From: Planctomycetota bacterium
Lineage (GTDB): Bacteria; Planctomycetota; Phycisphaerae; Phycisphaerales; UBA1924
NCBI GenBank assembly: GCA_023412695.1
Contig: JAEYNG010000021.1
Location: 1-11,771, forward strand
Length of the DNA: 11,771 bases
Reading direction: 5' to 3'
Position numbers and translations under genes: made by a program. Shown here one piece after another: positions 1-6,721 of this stretch. The stretch's first letter is position 1. Each line of letters starts with the position of its first letter. The notes below the pieces were generated by a model. That model had not been told where the DNA came from, ran no database searches, and saw only the letters and a program-made list of their open reading frames with translations.

Positions 1-329
1 CACTCGCGCCCACAGACCGCCCCCCCACCCGCGGGGCGCCCGCCGCAGCACTCGGACTCCGCGCGACCACGCTCAAGGCCCGCGGCTCGTTCACGCACAC
101 GACCACTCACCGGGATGTCGCGTTCACGGTCTATGCCGCGCTGAGCAGCGATGCGTGCGCGGCCGGCCGTCGATGGACACAACGGTCACGCCTGCACGAG
201 CTGGGCATCTCCAGCGCGCAGATGCGCACCATCGAGCTCGGTTCAAACAGCATTATCACGGTGCCTGCCGCTGCGGCGCGGCGGGCGCGCCCTGCGCGGA
301 GAGCTGCTGGCTCAGCTCCTGGACCGTGA
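1..329 (+). CDS. mutY: Adenine DNA glycosylase MutY, C-terminal part (5' end outside window)
   Basis: The frame beginning at base 3 is open from the left edge to a TGA at 327-329, giving about 108 residues. It reads as the C-terminal NUDIX-like domain of MutY, which recognises 8-oxoguanine opposite the adenine that the N-terminal HhH-GPD domain removes. The key stretch is GSFTHTTTHRDVAFTVYA, which aligns with the 'H-x-FSH' loop of MutY/MUTYH (human GEVVHTFSH), with Thr-Thr-His in place of Phe-Ser-His. It is followed by a Trp-containing turn and LHELGISSAQMRTIEL, which resembles the final 'L..L.LS.A.RRIL' segment of the family. After this about 25 Ala/Arg/Pro-rich residues form a non-conserved tail. 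That tail overlaps the end of the convergent gene at 256-930 by 74 bases. The catalytic domain and iron-sulfur cysteines are outside the window, so the assignment rests on the C-terminal domain alone. Confidence 0.72.
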   Translation, partial: LAPTDRPPTRGAPAAALGLRATTLKARGSFTHTTTHRDVAFTVYAALSSDACAAGRRWTQRSRLHELGISSAQMRTIELGSNSIITVPAAAARRARPARRAAGSAPGP

Positions 330-930
330 TCAGGTTTACGTGCCCGTCCATGTACAGAACGGCCACCTTGTCACGCACGATCAGCGGGCTTTGATAGGCC
401 AGAATTGTTTGCTCAGGGCGGTCATACTCCGACCACGGCTTTGTCGGCGGAACATAGAGATATGACGGCTCGGTGCGTCCCTCCGCGTGCGGTGAGACCA
501 AGCTCTCTGGCGCGACGAGCCCCGCGTCCACGAGCCGGTCGAGGCCGTCGGGCGACTCCGGGAACCAGTCCCGGTTTGCATTGGCATACGTACCGAGCGC
601 AATGCCCACCTGCTGGAGTTGCGTCACGCTCTTCAGGTCCCGTGCAGCCTGCCGCGCCTTGCCGAGCGCAGGAAGCATGATTCCTCCCATTACACCGATG
701 CAGTTGAAGACGGTCGCCACGATCGCCAGGACGAGCATCCCGATGGCAAAGCCCTTGCCCCTTCCCGGAGCGGCAGGCTTCGCGATCGCGATGATCGCGA
801 GGATGATGCCCACAATCCCGACGAGCGGGATGATAAACCCGATGACCGCGCACACCAGCGCGGCGATGGCGAGGCCGTTTCCGCCTGCTTCGGTCGTGGG
901 CTGAACGGGCGACGTCTGGAACTGCGACAT
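256..930 (-). CDS. DUF4190-like membrane protein with prepilin-like helix and ectodomain
   Basis: A 224-residue protein; the start is the ATG at 928-930, because GGAG (complement of 937-940) sits 6 bases upstream. A longer reading from 981 has no such site. Residues 1-18 are polar. Residues 19-50 form a hydrophobic, Gly/Ile-rich stretch with a central 'P-L-V-G-I-V-G' turn, followed by a Lys/Pro/Gly-rich loop and a second hydrophobic stretch at 60-88, as in DUF4190 proteins. The second stretch runs into IMLPALGKARQAARDL, then LQQVGIALGTYANANRDWFP. This is very close to the helix after the leader in planctomycete prepilins ('ILLPALGKAREAAR...LRQLG.A...YANDN...P'). Near the C-terminus VLYMDGHVNL resembles the 'FADGHV' strand of such pilins. 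No prepilin-peptidase site (G/F-T-L-I-E) is present. It is the last gene of the pil block, 70 bases after the ATPase gene. A structural role in the pilus or secretion machine is inference only. Confidence 0.75.
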   Translation of the reverse strand: MSQFQTSPVQPTTEAGGNGLAIAALVCAVIGFIIPLVGIVGIILAIIAIAKPAAPGRGKGFAIGMLVLAIVATVFNCIGVMGGIMLPALGKARQAARDLKSVTQLQQVGIALGTYANANRDWFPESPDGLDRLVDAGLVAPESLVSPHAEGRTEPSYLYVPPTKPWSEYDRPEQTILAYQSPLIVRDKVAVLYMDGHVNLITVQELSQQLSAQGAPAAPQRQAP

Positions 931-954
931 TGGTGACTCCGGGAAGGAGCCAAC

Positions 955-963
955 AGTATACCA
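955..963 (-). promoter_or_regulatory. Candidate extended -10 promoter of the DUF4190/prepilin-like gene
   Basis: On the minus strand the bases read TGGTATACT, an extended -10 (TG-N-TATACT) with five of six matches to TATAAT. Initiation about 7 bases downstream would give a leader of roughly 18 bases that contains the GGAG ribosome site, a sensible arrangement. A TTGACA also occurs upstream (complement of 987-992), but 26 bases from the -10, too far for a standard -35. TTGCGA at 15 bases is a weaker alternative. If real, it uncouples the last gene from the pil operon. Confidence 0.4.
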
Positions 964-1000
964 GACCGCGCCAAATCGCAACTGTCTGTCAATACATATG

Positions 1001-3058
1001 TTAGGAACCGGATTCGGTTGCGCTCAGCACTTCTTGCACGGTCGTCAGGCCGCGGGCGACCTTCGACATGCCGTCATTGCGGAGCGTGACCATGCCGCGC
1101 TCGATGCACAGCCTGCGGAACTCGGCGACGTTGGGGTTGCGGGCGATGATGTCGCGGAGCTGGTCATCGACCGTCAGCAGCTCGTAGATACCGACGCGTC
1201 CGGAATAGCCGGTGTTGCGGCAGCGGTCGCAGCCCTTGGCCAGCCACACACCATCGGCGTCCATGCCGTTCATGCCGAGGAACTCGGCCATCTCCTCCGT
1301 CGGGGCTTCATTGACCTTGCAGTGCACGCACAGCCTGCGGACCAGCCGCTGCGCCAGCACGGCCCGCACCGCCGCGCCCACGAGGAACGGCTCGAGGCCG
1401 ATGTTCACAAGGCGGGTGATCGAGCCCGGCGCATCGTTGGTGTGCAGGGTCGAGAGCACCAGGTGGCCCGTGAGCGCGGCCTGCACGGCGGTCTGCGCCG
1501 TCTCAAGGTCGCGGATTTCGCCCAGCATGATCACGTCGGGGTCCTGACGCAGCAGCGCCTTGAGCGCCTTCGCGAACGTCATGCCGATCTTCTCGTGCAT
1601 CTGCGTCTGCGTGATGCCGTCGAGGTGATACTCGATCGGGTCCTCGACCGTCGAGATGTTCATCGACTGCTTGTCCATCTGGCGCAGCGACGCGTAGAGC
1701 GTGGTCGTCTTACCCGAGCCCGTCGGGCCGGTGACCAGCACGATGCCGTGCGGCTCGTCGATCGCCTTCTTCCAAATGACCAGCGCCTCCTCCGAGAAGC
1801 CCAGGTCGTCGAGCCCGACGTTGATCGACCGCGTGTCGAGGATACGGAGCACCGTCTTCTCGCCCGTGCCGTTGGGCAGCGTGGACATACGCAGGTCGAG
1901 CTTGCGCCCGGCGACGGTGCAGCGGATGCGCCCGTCCTGCGGGAGTCGCCGCTCGGAGATGTCGAGGTTGGCCATGATCTTCAGACGCGACGTGATCGCG
2001 TTGGCCATCCCCGCCGGCGGGTTCATCATCTCGAAGAGCACGCCGTCGATGCGGAACCGCACCTTCAGCTTCTTCTCCGCGGGCTCGATGTGGATATCCG
2101 ACGCGCCCTCCTTCACGGCGGTCTGGATAATGTAGTTCACGTAGCGGATGACCGGGCTTTCTTCCGCGGCCTTCTCGAGATCGACCTCCTGCGATTCCTT
2201 GGCCTTCTCGATCTGGACGTCGCCCTCGTCGACCTCGCTGAGCAGCTCCGAGATGTCGACGTCCTTGGCCTGCTCGCCGACACCGAGGATCTCGACCGCT
2301 CCGCGGACATCCGACGGCGGCAGCACGACCAGCTTCACGCCCGTCACGCCGAGCCGGCGCCGGACCTCGTCGAGCAGGAACACGTCGTCAGGGTTCGCCA
2401 CGCCGATCACGAGCCGCGTCGGGGCGTTCGGCCCGCCGCCGATCTTCACCGTCCGCAGCGGCAGCACAAGGTGCTGCTTGCAGAACTCGGGCGTCAGGCG
2501 CTGGGTCATCACCCCGTCGAATCCGCCGTCGAGCCCCTTGTGCAGGTCCACCCGCTCGAACGGAATCCCCGAGAACGACGCGATGCCCGATGCGATCTTC
2601 ACCTCGTCCGCGCCCTGCTCGACGAGCACGTCCGTCAGCCGCCGCCCCGGCGAGGCCTTCACCACCTGCTGCGCCGCTGTGAGCTGCTGCGCCGTGATCG
2701 ACTCGCTCTGCACGAGGAACTCGCCCAGCGGCGTCGTCGCGACCGTCTCGTCCGCGCCCGGCTGGTACACCGTGTCGAGCGTCTGCCCGACCGACGTCCG
2801 CGAGCCCTCCGGCCCCTTCACCGGGACCGAGGGGTCGTTCTCAACCGTGATCGACTCCTTGAACGATCGCTGCCCGCTGGGCACCGCCGGCAGCGGCGAG
2901 AACGCCTGCTCGGCCTTGTCGACCGAGTGCTTCCGGGCGGGCCGGTCGTCGGGCGGCGTGATGAGCGGGCCCCGCGGCCGCGGCCTCGCCGGATCGGCGG
3001 CCCCCTGCTCCTTGACGCCCAGCTCGTTCAGGATGTCGTCGATGTCGAACTTGCCCAA
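1001..3058 (-). CDS. pilB: PilB/GspE-type secretion/assembly ATPase
   Basis: A 685-residue hexameric traffic ATPase of the type IV pilus/type II secretion family. Residues 1-20 form a short acidic helix, followed by about 85 low-complexity residues. Residues about 110-260 resemble the T2SSE_N/MshEN domain. The ATPase core begins near 300 (SPVIRYVNYI, then ASDIHIEP). It holds Walker A GPTGSGKT (444-451), the Asp box VEDPIEY (471-477), Walker B DPDVIMLGEIRD (506-517, catalytic Glu514), the His box GHLVLSTLHTND (531-542) and the tetracysteine zinc site C577-x2-C580/C610-x2-C613. All key residues are intact, so it should be active. The zinc site and LGEIRD favour an assembly ATPase (PilB/GspE) over the retraction ATPase PilT. 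Its location next to pilMNO favours PilB, though GspE cannot be excluded. The ATG lies 4 bases after the upstream stop with only a weak purine-rich site (GGAAG, 13 bases away), suggesting translation coupled to the preceding gene. Confidence 0.93.
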   Translation of the reverse strand: MGKFDIDDILNELGVKEQGAADPARPRPRGPLITPPDDRPARKHSVDKAEQAFSPLPAVPSGQRSFKESITVENDPSVPVKGPEGSRTSVGQTLDTVYQPGADETVATTPLGEFLVQSESITAQQLTAAQQVVKASPGRRLTDVLVEQGADEVKIASGIASFSGIPFERVDLHKGLDGGFDGVMTQRLTPEFCKQHLVLPLRTVKIGGGPNAPTRLVIGVANPDDVFLLDEVRRRLGVTGVKLVVLPPSDVRGAVEILGVGEQAKDVDISELLSEVDEGDVQIEKAKESQEVDLEKAAEESPVIRYVNYIIQTAVKEGASDIHIEPAEKKLKVRFRIDGVLFEMMNPPAGMANAITSRLKIMANLDISERRLPQDGRIRCTVAGRKLDLRMSTLPNGTGEKTVLRILDTRSINVGLDDLGFSEEALVIWKKAIDEPHGIVLVTGPTGSGKTTTLYASLRQMDKQSMNISTVEDPIEYHLDGITQTQMHEKIGMTFAKALKALLRQDPDVIMLGEIRDLETAQTAVQAALTGHLVLSTLHTNDAPGSITRLVNIGLEPFLVGAAVRAVLAQRLVRRLCVHCKVNEAPTEEMAEFLGMNGMDADGVWLAKGCDRCRNTGYSGRVGIYELLTVDDQLRDIIARNPNVAEFRRLCIERGMVTLRNDGMSKVARGLTTVQEVLSATESGS

Positions 3059-3062
3059 GGTG

Positions 3063-3809
3063 TTACTTCTTCTTCCGGGGGGACTTCTGGTCGTTGACCG
3101 AATCGAGCGAGACTTCGACGATCTGTCCGTTGGCCTCGAGCTCGACGCTCCGCGGGTGGATCGCCTTGAGGATGAACAGCTCCTCGATCTCCTCGCCGAC
3201 GCGGTACAGCTCGCCGTTGATGCGCGCGACGCCCGACGCGCCGCTGGCGTCCGCGCCCATGATGCCGTTGAGCTTCATGGTCTCGAGCGCGGTCTCAATC
3301 ATCCGGCGATGTGCCTCGGCGTCGCGACGCATGCGCTCCTGCCGCGAACGCTCGGCCGCCGCGGTCTGGTCCTCACCCACCGGCGCGGAGTCGTCGGTCA
3401 GGAGGTCTGCCAGCATGAACGGGTTTTTTTGCACCTGCTCGGGGGGAACTTGACCGGTGACCGACGTAGCAGCCAGGTCCTTCAGGATCCGCTGGTGGTC
3501 GGCCGTGCGCGAGCTGGGGGCCTTGGTCACGTCGTAGTCTGGCATCTTCGTCGTGGCGAACGCGGCCATCGGGCCGATGCCCGCCTGACGCATGCCGTAG
3601 ACGATGCCCGCGCCCGCCGCGATCAGCACGGCCAGGGCGATGCCCTGGGTGGACTTCCACGTCTTGCGCGGGCCGGCGGTCGTCTCGACCGGCGCGGCGT
3701 CGCCGCCGGCCGACGACATCGCGTCGAGGCGGAACGTCCCGCCGACGACGCCCTCGGGGGCCTTGTCGGACGGCTTGGGAGTTTCTGCGGTGGGGTTCAG
3801 GTTCGTCAC
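3063..3809 (-). CDS. PilP/GspC-like inner-membrane alignment protein
   Basis: A 248-residue bitopic membrane protein. Residues 1-52 are polar and probably cytoplasmic. Residues 54-72 (TQGIALAVLIAAGAGIVYG) form the single membrane helix. A periplasmic linker then carries KNPFML (128-133), like the 'RDPF' motif of PilP/GspB proteins. A charged helix at 149-176 follows, and then a compact beta domain at about 180-236 (LNGIMG...ARINGELYRVGEEI...AIHPRSVELEANGQIVEVSL). This domain fits the PilP/GspC homology region that links the inner-membrane platform to the secretin. PilP is usually a lipoprotein, but no lipobox is seen here; the TM anchor is GspC-like. The start is GTG, overlapping the pilO stop as GTGA (3806-3809), with CGGAG 9 bases upstream. 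This is a classic translational-coupling overlap. The C-terminus ends in a Lys-rich tail. Confidence 0.72.
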   Translation of the reverse strand: MTNLNPTAETPKPSDKAPEGVVGGTFRLDAMSSAGGDAAPVETTAGPRKTWKSTQGIALAVLIAAGAGIVYGMRQAGIGPMAAFATTKMPDYDVTKAPSSRTADHQRILKDLAATSVTGQVPPEQVQKNPFMLADLLTDDSAPVGEDQTAAAERSRQERMRRDAEAHRRMIETALETMKLNGIMGADASGASGVARINGELYRVGEEIEELFILKAIHPRSVELEANGQIVEVSLDSVNDQKSPRKKK

Positions 3810-4354
3810 TGGTTGTCACTCCGTTCGCCCTCGTAGTAGATCGACAGCACCAGCTTGGTCTTCATCTCGCCGTCAACCTTGTCCGAGCGCACGATCGAGA
3901 AGTCCGGGATCCGCATGATGCGGGGCAGCTGCTCGAGCTCGAGCAGGAACTGGTAGAAGCCGTCGAAGTCACCGGTGATCTCGATGTCGATCGGCTGCTC
4001 CATCGCGAGGCCGGCCGGCGATACTTTGTCGGACTTCTTGAACTGCGGCACCCGCAGGCTGCTCTTTCCCGCCAGCGCGGAGACCTGCCGCAGCACGTTG
4101 TCCATCTCCTTCGTGCCCGGCAATCGCGCCTGGATCGCCTCGATCGCCTGGCGGACCTGGTCGTTGGCGCGGGCGAGGTCGTCGGACTGCGCCGTGGCCT
4201 GGCGCAGCTTGTCGAGCATCGCCTGCTTGTGATCGATCTCCTTCTTGGCCTTTTCGATCTCCATGTTCTGCGGCTTGAACACCAGGAAGTACGACGCGAT
4301 CGGCAGCGTCAGGAGCACGGCGAAGAACAGCAGTTGCCTGAGGGCGAGGTTCAC
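3806..4354 (-). CDS. pilO: Type IV pilus inner-membrane protein PilO
   Basis: A 182-residue protein of usual PilO length. Residues 6-26 are the N-terminal membrane helix (RQLLFFAVLLTLPIASYFLVF). A coiled coil follows at about 30-78. From about 83 lies the ferredoxin-like periplasmic domain, with the typical segments QPIDIEITGDFDGFYQFL and LEQLPRIMRIPDFSI (PilO 'Y..F..FL..L..L.RI..I'). PilO dimerises with PilN in the inner membrane and contacts PilP. The start is a GTG immediately after the pilN stop (TAAGTG, no gap). A strong AAGGAG 8 bases upstream lies inside the end of pilN. The 3' end overlaps the next gene by 4 bases. Confidence 0.88.
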   Translation of the reverse strand: MNLALRQLLFFAVLLTLPIASYFLVFKPQNMEIEKAKKEIDHKQAMLDKLRQATAQSDDLARANDQVRQAIEAIQARLPGTKEMDNVLRQVSALAGKSSLRVPQFKKSDKVSPAGLAMEQPIDIEITGDFDGFYQFLLELEQLPRIMRIPDFSIVRSDKVDGEMKTKLVLSIYYEGERSDNQ

Positions 4355-5218
4355 TTAGCGGTCTCCTTCTGCTTCGGTGCGGGCGGCGTCGGGCACCTCA
4401 CGCGGCTGGGTCGGGTCCATCGGATCGATCGCGAGCACGCGCCCGATCCCCGCGACGCCCGGCCGCGGCGGCAAACGGGGCACCTGCAGCGGCTCGATGT
4501 GGCGGGCGTCAGCGTTCCCGCGGAGCGACGCCTCGATGCGGAACTTCCGCATGTTGACGTCCGAGATCTTCACGTCGCCCGAGTACAGGATCTCGACCTT
4601 GTCGAGCAGGGGGCAGTCGCTCAGCGCTCGGTGGTAGTCGGCGACCTCCTCGTCGGCGCCGGCCAGCCCCAGGATCTCGAGCTTGAACTCGTACTTCGGG
4701 GCCTGCGGCTTGGGAGCCGGCAACGGCTCGTTGGACTTTGCGCCGCCGGCGCCGGGCCGGGCCGAGGCCAGCGAGCGGGGCTTCGCGGTACTGGGCGCCG
4801 GCTTCTCCTTGGGCTTGGCCTCGATCACCCGCTTGCTCTTGAGGTTGAGCTCGGTGAGCGTCAGGTTCTGCGGCATGCGGTTGATCATCTCGGCGAGCAG
4901 GATCGAGCGGGGAACCTTCTCGATCAGCGCCGTGGTGACCTCGGCCTTATCGAGCATCTCGGCCTTCTGGGCCTCGAGCTCCTTGAGCTGCTCGATCTTC
5001 TTGGTCTCGGTCGCGTAAGCCTGGTTGATCTCGTGCTGGCGGGCCTTGACCGAGGTCCACTGGCGGTTGGTCACGAAGAACGCCGCGACCACGCCGAGTG
5101 TCACGACGACGAAGAGGAAGACGGCGATCGCGAGATTGCGATTCTCCGCCTTCTTCTCGACGTAGTCCTCGGGGAGGAAGGACCCGCCCATACCCGGGCG
5201 ACGGTTGTAAAAGGACAT
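4355..5218 (-). CDS. pilN: Type IV pilus assembly protein PilN
   Basis: A 287-residue protein placed directly between pilM and pilO. The N-terminal cytoplasmic segment carries SFLPEDY (13-19), corresponding to the 'INLLP' peptide by which PilN docks onto PilM. The membrane helix is at 28-49, followed by a coiled coil at about 52-95 rich in Lys/Glu. A PilN-type segment with MPQNLTLTELNLKSKRVI follows (115-132), then a Pro/Ala/Lys-rich insertion at about 133-176, and the second half of the periplasmic fold at 177-235 (YEFKLEILGLAG...FRIEASLRG). The last 50 residues are an unusual Pro-rich tail. Canonical PilN is nearer 190-210 residues, so insertion and tail account for the excess. The ATG has AGGAG 7 bases upstream (complement of 5226-5230). 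Confidence 0.83.
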   Translation of the reverse strand: MSFYNRRPGMGGSFLPEDYVEKKAENRNLAIAVFLFVVVTLGVVAAFFVTNRQWTSVKARQHEINQAYATETKKIEQLKELEAQKAEMLDKAEVTTALIEKVPRSILLAEMINRMPQNLTLTELNLKSKRVIEAKPKEKPAPSTAKPRSLASARPGAGGAKSNEPLPAPKPQAPKYEFKLEILGLAGADEEVADYHRALSDCPLLDKVEILYSGDVKISDVNMRKFRIEASLRGNADARHIEPLQVPRLPPRPGVAGIGRVLAIDPMDPTQPREVPDAARTEAEGDR

Positions 5219-5250
5219 TGAGGCACTCCTGCTCGCGAGGCAACGCTCGA

Positions 5251-6534
5251 TCAGAGGTCAGTGGGGCACAACGACAGTCCGAAGGCCACGGCCCACCCGG
5301 GCTGCGGCTGTGAGAAGTCGATCCCGGCGCACGGCTCCGAGCCGGTCCTGGCCATCCGCGCCAGCGGGTCGGCGACCTGCGCGGGCAGCCGCAGCCGCTT
5401 GGCGATGTGCTGGCACAGCCCGCGGTGGCGGGACTCCCCGCCGATGAAGATCGCCCGCTGCACCCGCCGCCCGGGGAAGATCGCCTCGTAGTAGCGGAGG
5501 CACCCGGCGATCTCGTCGGTCAATACCTCGAGCTGGTCGCTCAGGTCGAACTCCGGGCCGATCGGCGCGGGCTCGGGCTGCAGGCGGATGTCGCCGCTGA
5601 AGCCCGGTGGAGCCATGCCCGTGCGACGGTCCTCTTCCGTCAGTGTGTCCCCGGCCTCGGGCTCGCCGTCTCGCAGACGCGCCCCGGTCGCCGACAGCAT
5701 CGCCAGCCCCGCGGCACCCGGGGTCTTCGGGCCCGGCACAGGCAGCGACACCAGCTCCGACGAGCGGAGCCGGCGCGCCCGCGCCTCGCCCACGTCGATC
5801 TCCAGCATCCGCGCAACGGCGTTGTCGAGCTCGCGCCCGGCCATCGGGATGGTCTTCGCGAAGACGATGTTCGTCCCGTGCCCGATTGTCACCTTGGTGG
5901 TGCCGTGCGCAAGGTCCAGATACAGCGTCGAAAGGTTCACATCCTCGGCGCGCCGGTTCACGTGCGCGAACGCGGCGATCGTCGCCGTGAACTCCGGGTG
6001 CATCCCCACGCACTCCAGCCGCGCATCCCGCACCGCCTGCATCATCCGCGACACCAGGTCGCGCGACGCCGCGAAGCAGATTACCTCGGACCTTGTTCCC
6101 CCACTCCCCTGCGGCGACGCGCCCTCCACGGGCACATGCCGATAGATCAAGGAGTCCGGCATCACCTGCAAGTGTTCAGAGACCGTGGACTCCACAAGCC
6201 CCTTCATGTCGAGCCCGTCGTTCTTGGCGTACTGCATGTGCTTGCAGAACATGTGCGCGGCCGGCAGCCCGCACACCGCCCGACGGCCCTTGAATCCGGC
6301 CGCGCGAATGACCTTCGGCAGCGCCTGAAACTGGAACGCGAACCGCTTGGCCGCGTCCTCTCGCAGGTTCTCGGGCACCTCCGCCGACGCCGCGGCGACC
6401 AGCGACGGGGTATCCCCGCCCTCGATCTGCAGGATCTTCAGGCTGGATACACCGAAATCGATCGCGATCGGGAGTGTCCCTCCCGCGAAGTGCCCCAGAG
6501 CGGCGGACTTCATGCGACCGAATGAGAACGCCAT
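5251..6534 (-). CDS. pilM: Type IV pilus assembly protein PilM, actin-like ATPase
   Basis: A 427-residue protein of the FtsA/PilM actin-like fold that forms a cytoplasmic ring and binds the PilN N-terminus. The phosphate-1 loop is IAIDFGVSSLKILQIE (23-38), and an SHS2-like subdomain follows at about 80-195. Phosphate-2 is TLYLDLAHGTTKVTIG (203-218), and the adenosine-binding segment is AIFIGGESRHRGL (361-373). Between 258 and 335 there is a Pro/Gly-rich insertion that looks disordered; PilM is usually about 350 residues. I chose the ATG at 6532-6534 because GGAGG (complement of 6544-6548) lies 9 bases upstream. In-frame starts at 6561 (ATG) and 6588 (GTG) lack such a site. It is the first gene of the pil operon, 32 bases before pilN. 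Confidence 0.9.
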   Translation of the reverse strand: MAFSFGRMKSAALGHFAGGTLPIAIDFGVSSLKILQIEGGDTPSLVAAASAEVPENLREDAAKRFAFQFQALPKVIRAAGFKGRRAVCGLPAAHMFCKHMQYAKNDGLDMKGLVESTVSEHLQVMPDSLIYRHVPVEGASPQGSGGTRSEVICFAASRDLVSRMMQAVRDARLECVGMHPEFTATIAAFAHVNRRAEDVNLSTLYLDLAHGTTKVTIGHGTNIVFAKTIPMAGRELDNAVARMLEIDVGEARARRLRSSELVSLPVPGPKTPGAAGLAMLSATGARLRDGEPEAGDTLTEEDRRTGMAPPGFSGDIRLQPEPAPIGPEFDLSDQLEVLTDEIAGCLRYYEAIFPGRRVQRAIFIGGESRHRGLCQHIAKRLRLPAQVADPLARMARTGSEPCAGIDFSQPQPGWAVAFGLSLCPTDL

Positions 6535-6721
6535 GGGGCCTCGCCTCCAGAACAAATCCATGGCCGGGCAGCCACCCGCCCGGGACACTCAGTCCGTGGA
6601 TCGACCCGCTCCGCCGCCTTGTTGAGATGGGCTGACCCTCTGGAAGACCGGGAAGGCTTACCCCTTCGGACCAGCCCCACCAGCCCGCGCCACCCGCAAC
6701 CCCTTTGGCCCCGTCCGAGAA
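6535..6721 (-). promoter_or_regulatory. Intergenic region upstream of pilM (expected pil operon promoter)
   Basis: These 187 bases separate mqnB from pilM and should hold the operon promoter unless mqnB reads through. I cannot point to a convincing -35/-10 pair. The one visible structure is a perfect 6-base inverted repeat, CCGGGC/GCCCGG (6564-6569 and 6578-6583, 8-base loop), which would form a hairpin about 30 bases before the pilM start in the leader RNA. No U-tract follows, so it is not a standard terminator. Confidence 0.3.

Larger units (their letters stand above)
1001..6534 (-). other. pilM-pilN-pilO-pilP-like-pilB operon
   Basis: Five genes run in one direction with junctions of 32, 0, -4 and 4 bases, two of them starting with GTG inside or against the preceding stop. 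This packing implies one mRNA and translational coupling of pilO, the pilP-like gene and the ATPase gene. The order pilMNOP is the classical one, but here the ATPase follows where the secretin gene pilQ is usually found. I find no pilQ, pilC, pilT, pilD or FTLIE-type pilin in the window. Confidence 0.8.

Noticed and set aside
955..992. TTGACA paired with TATACT as a standard sigma-70 promoter upstream of the DUF4190 hybrid
   Set aside because: The spacing is 26 bases, outside the usual 16-18. Only the extended -10 reading is retained, at modest confidence.
998..3097. Long plus-strand open frame (699 codons) opposite the PilB/GspE gene
   Set aside because: It is the antisense shadow of a clearly functional ATPase in high-GC DNA. 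The translation is Arg/Leu/His-rich with no recognisable fold.
2148..3836. Plus-strand open frame of 562 codons across the ATPase and PilP-like genes
   Set aside because: Ser/Arg/Pro-biased translation typical of an antisense frame; it crosses the junction of two well-supported opposite-strand genes.
4229..6525. Plus-strand open frames opposite pilN (4229-5221) and pilM (5407-6525)
   Set aside because: Composition (Arg/Leu/His/Gly-rich) and exact coincidence with the supported genes mark them as shadows.
6535..6588. Longer PilM starting at 6561 or 6588
   Set aside because: Neither start has a ribosome site, whereas the ATG at 6534 has GGAGG 9 bases upstream; the added residues are not PilM-like.
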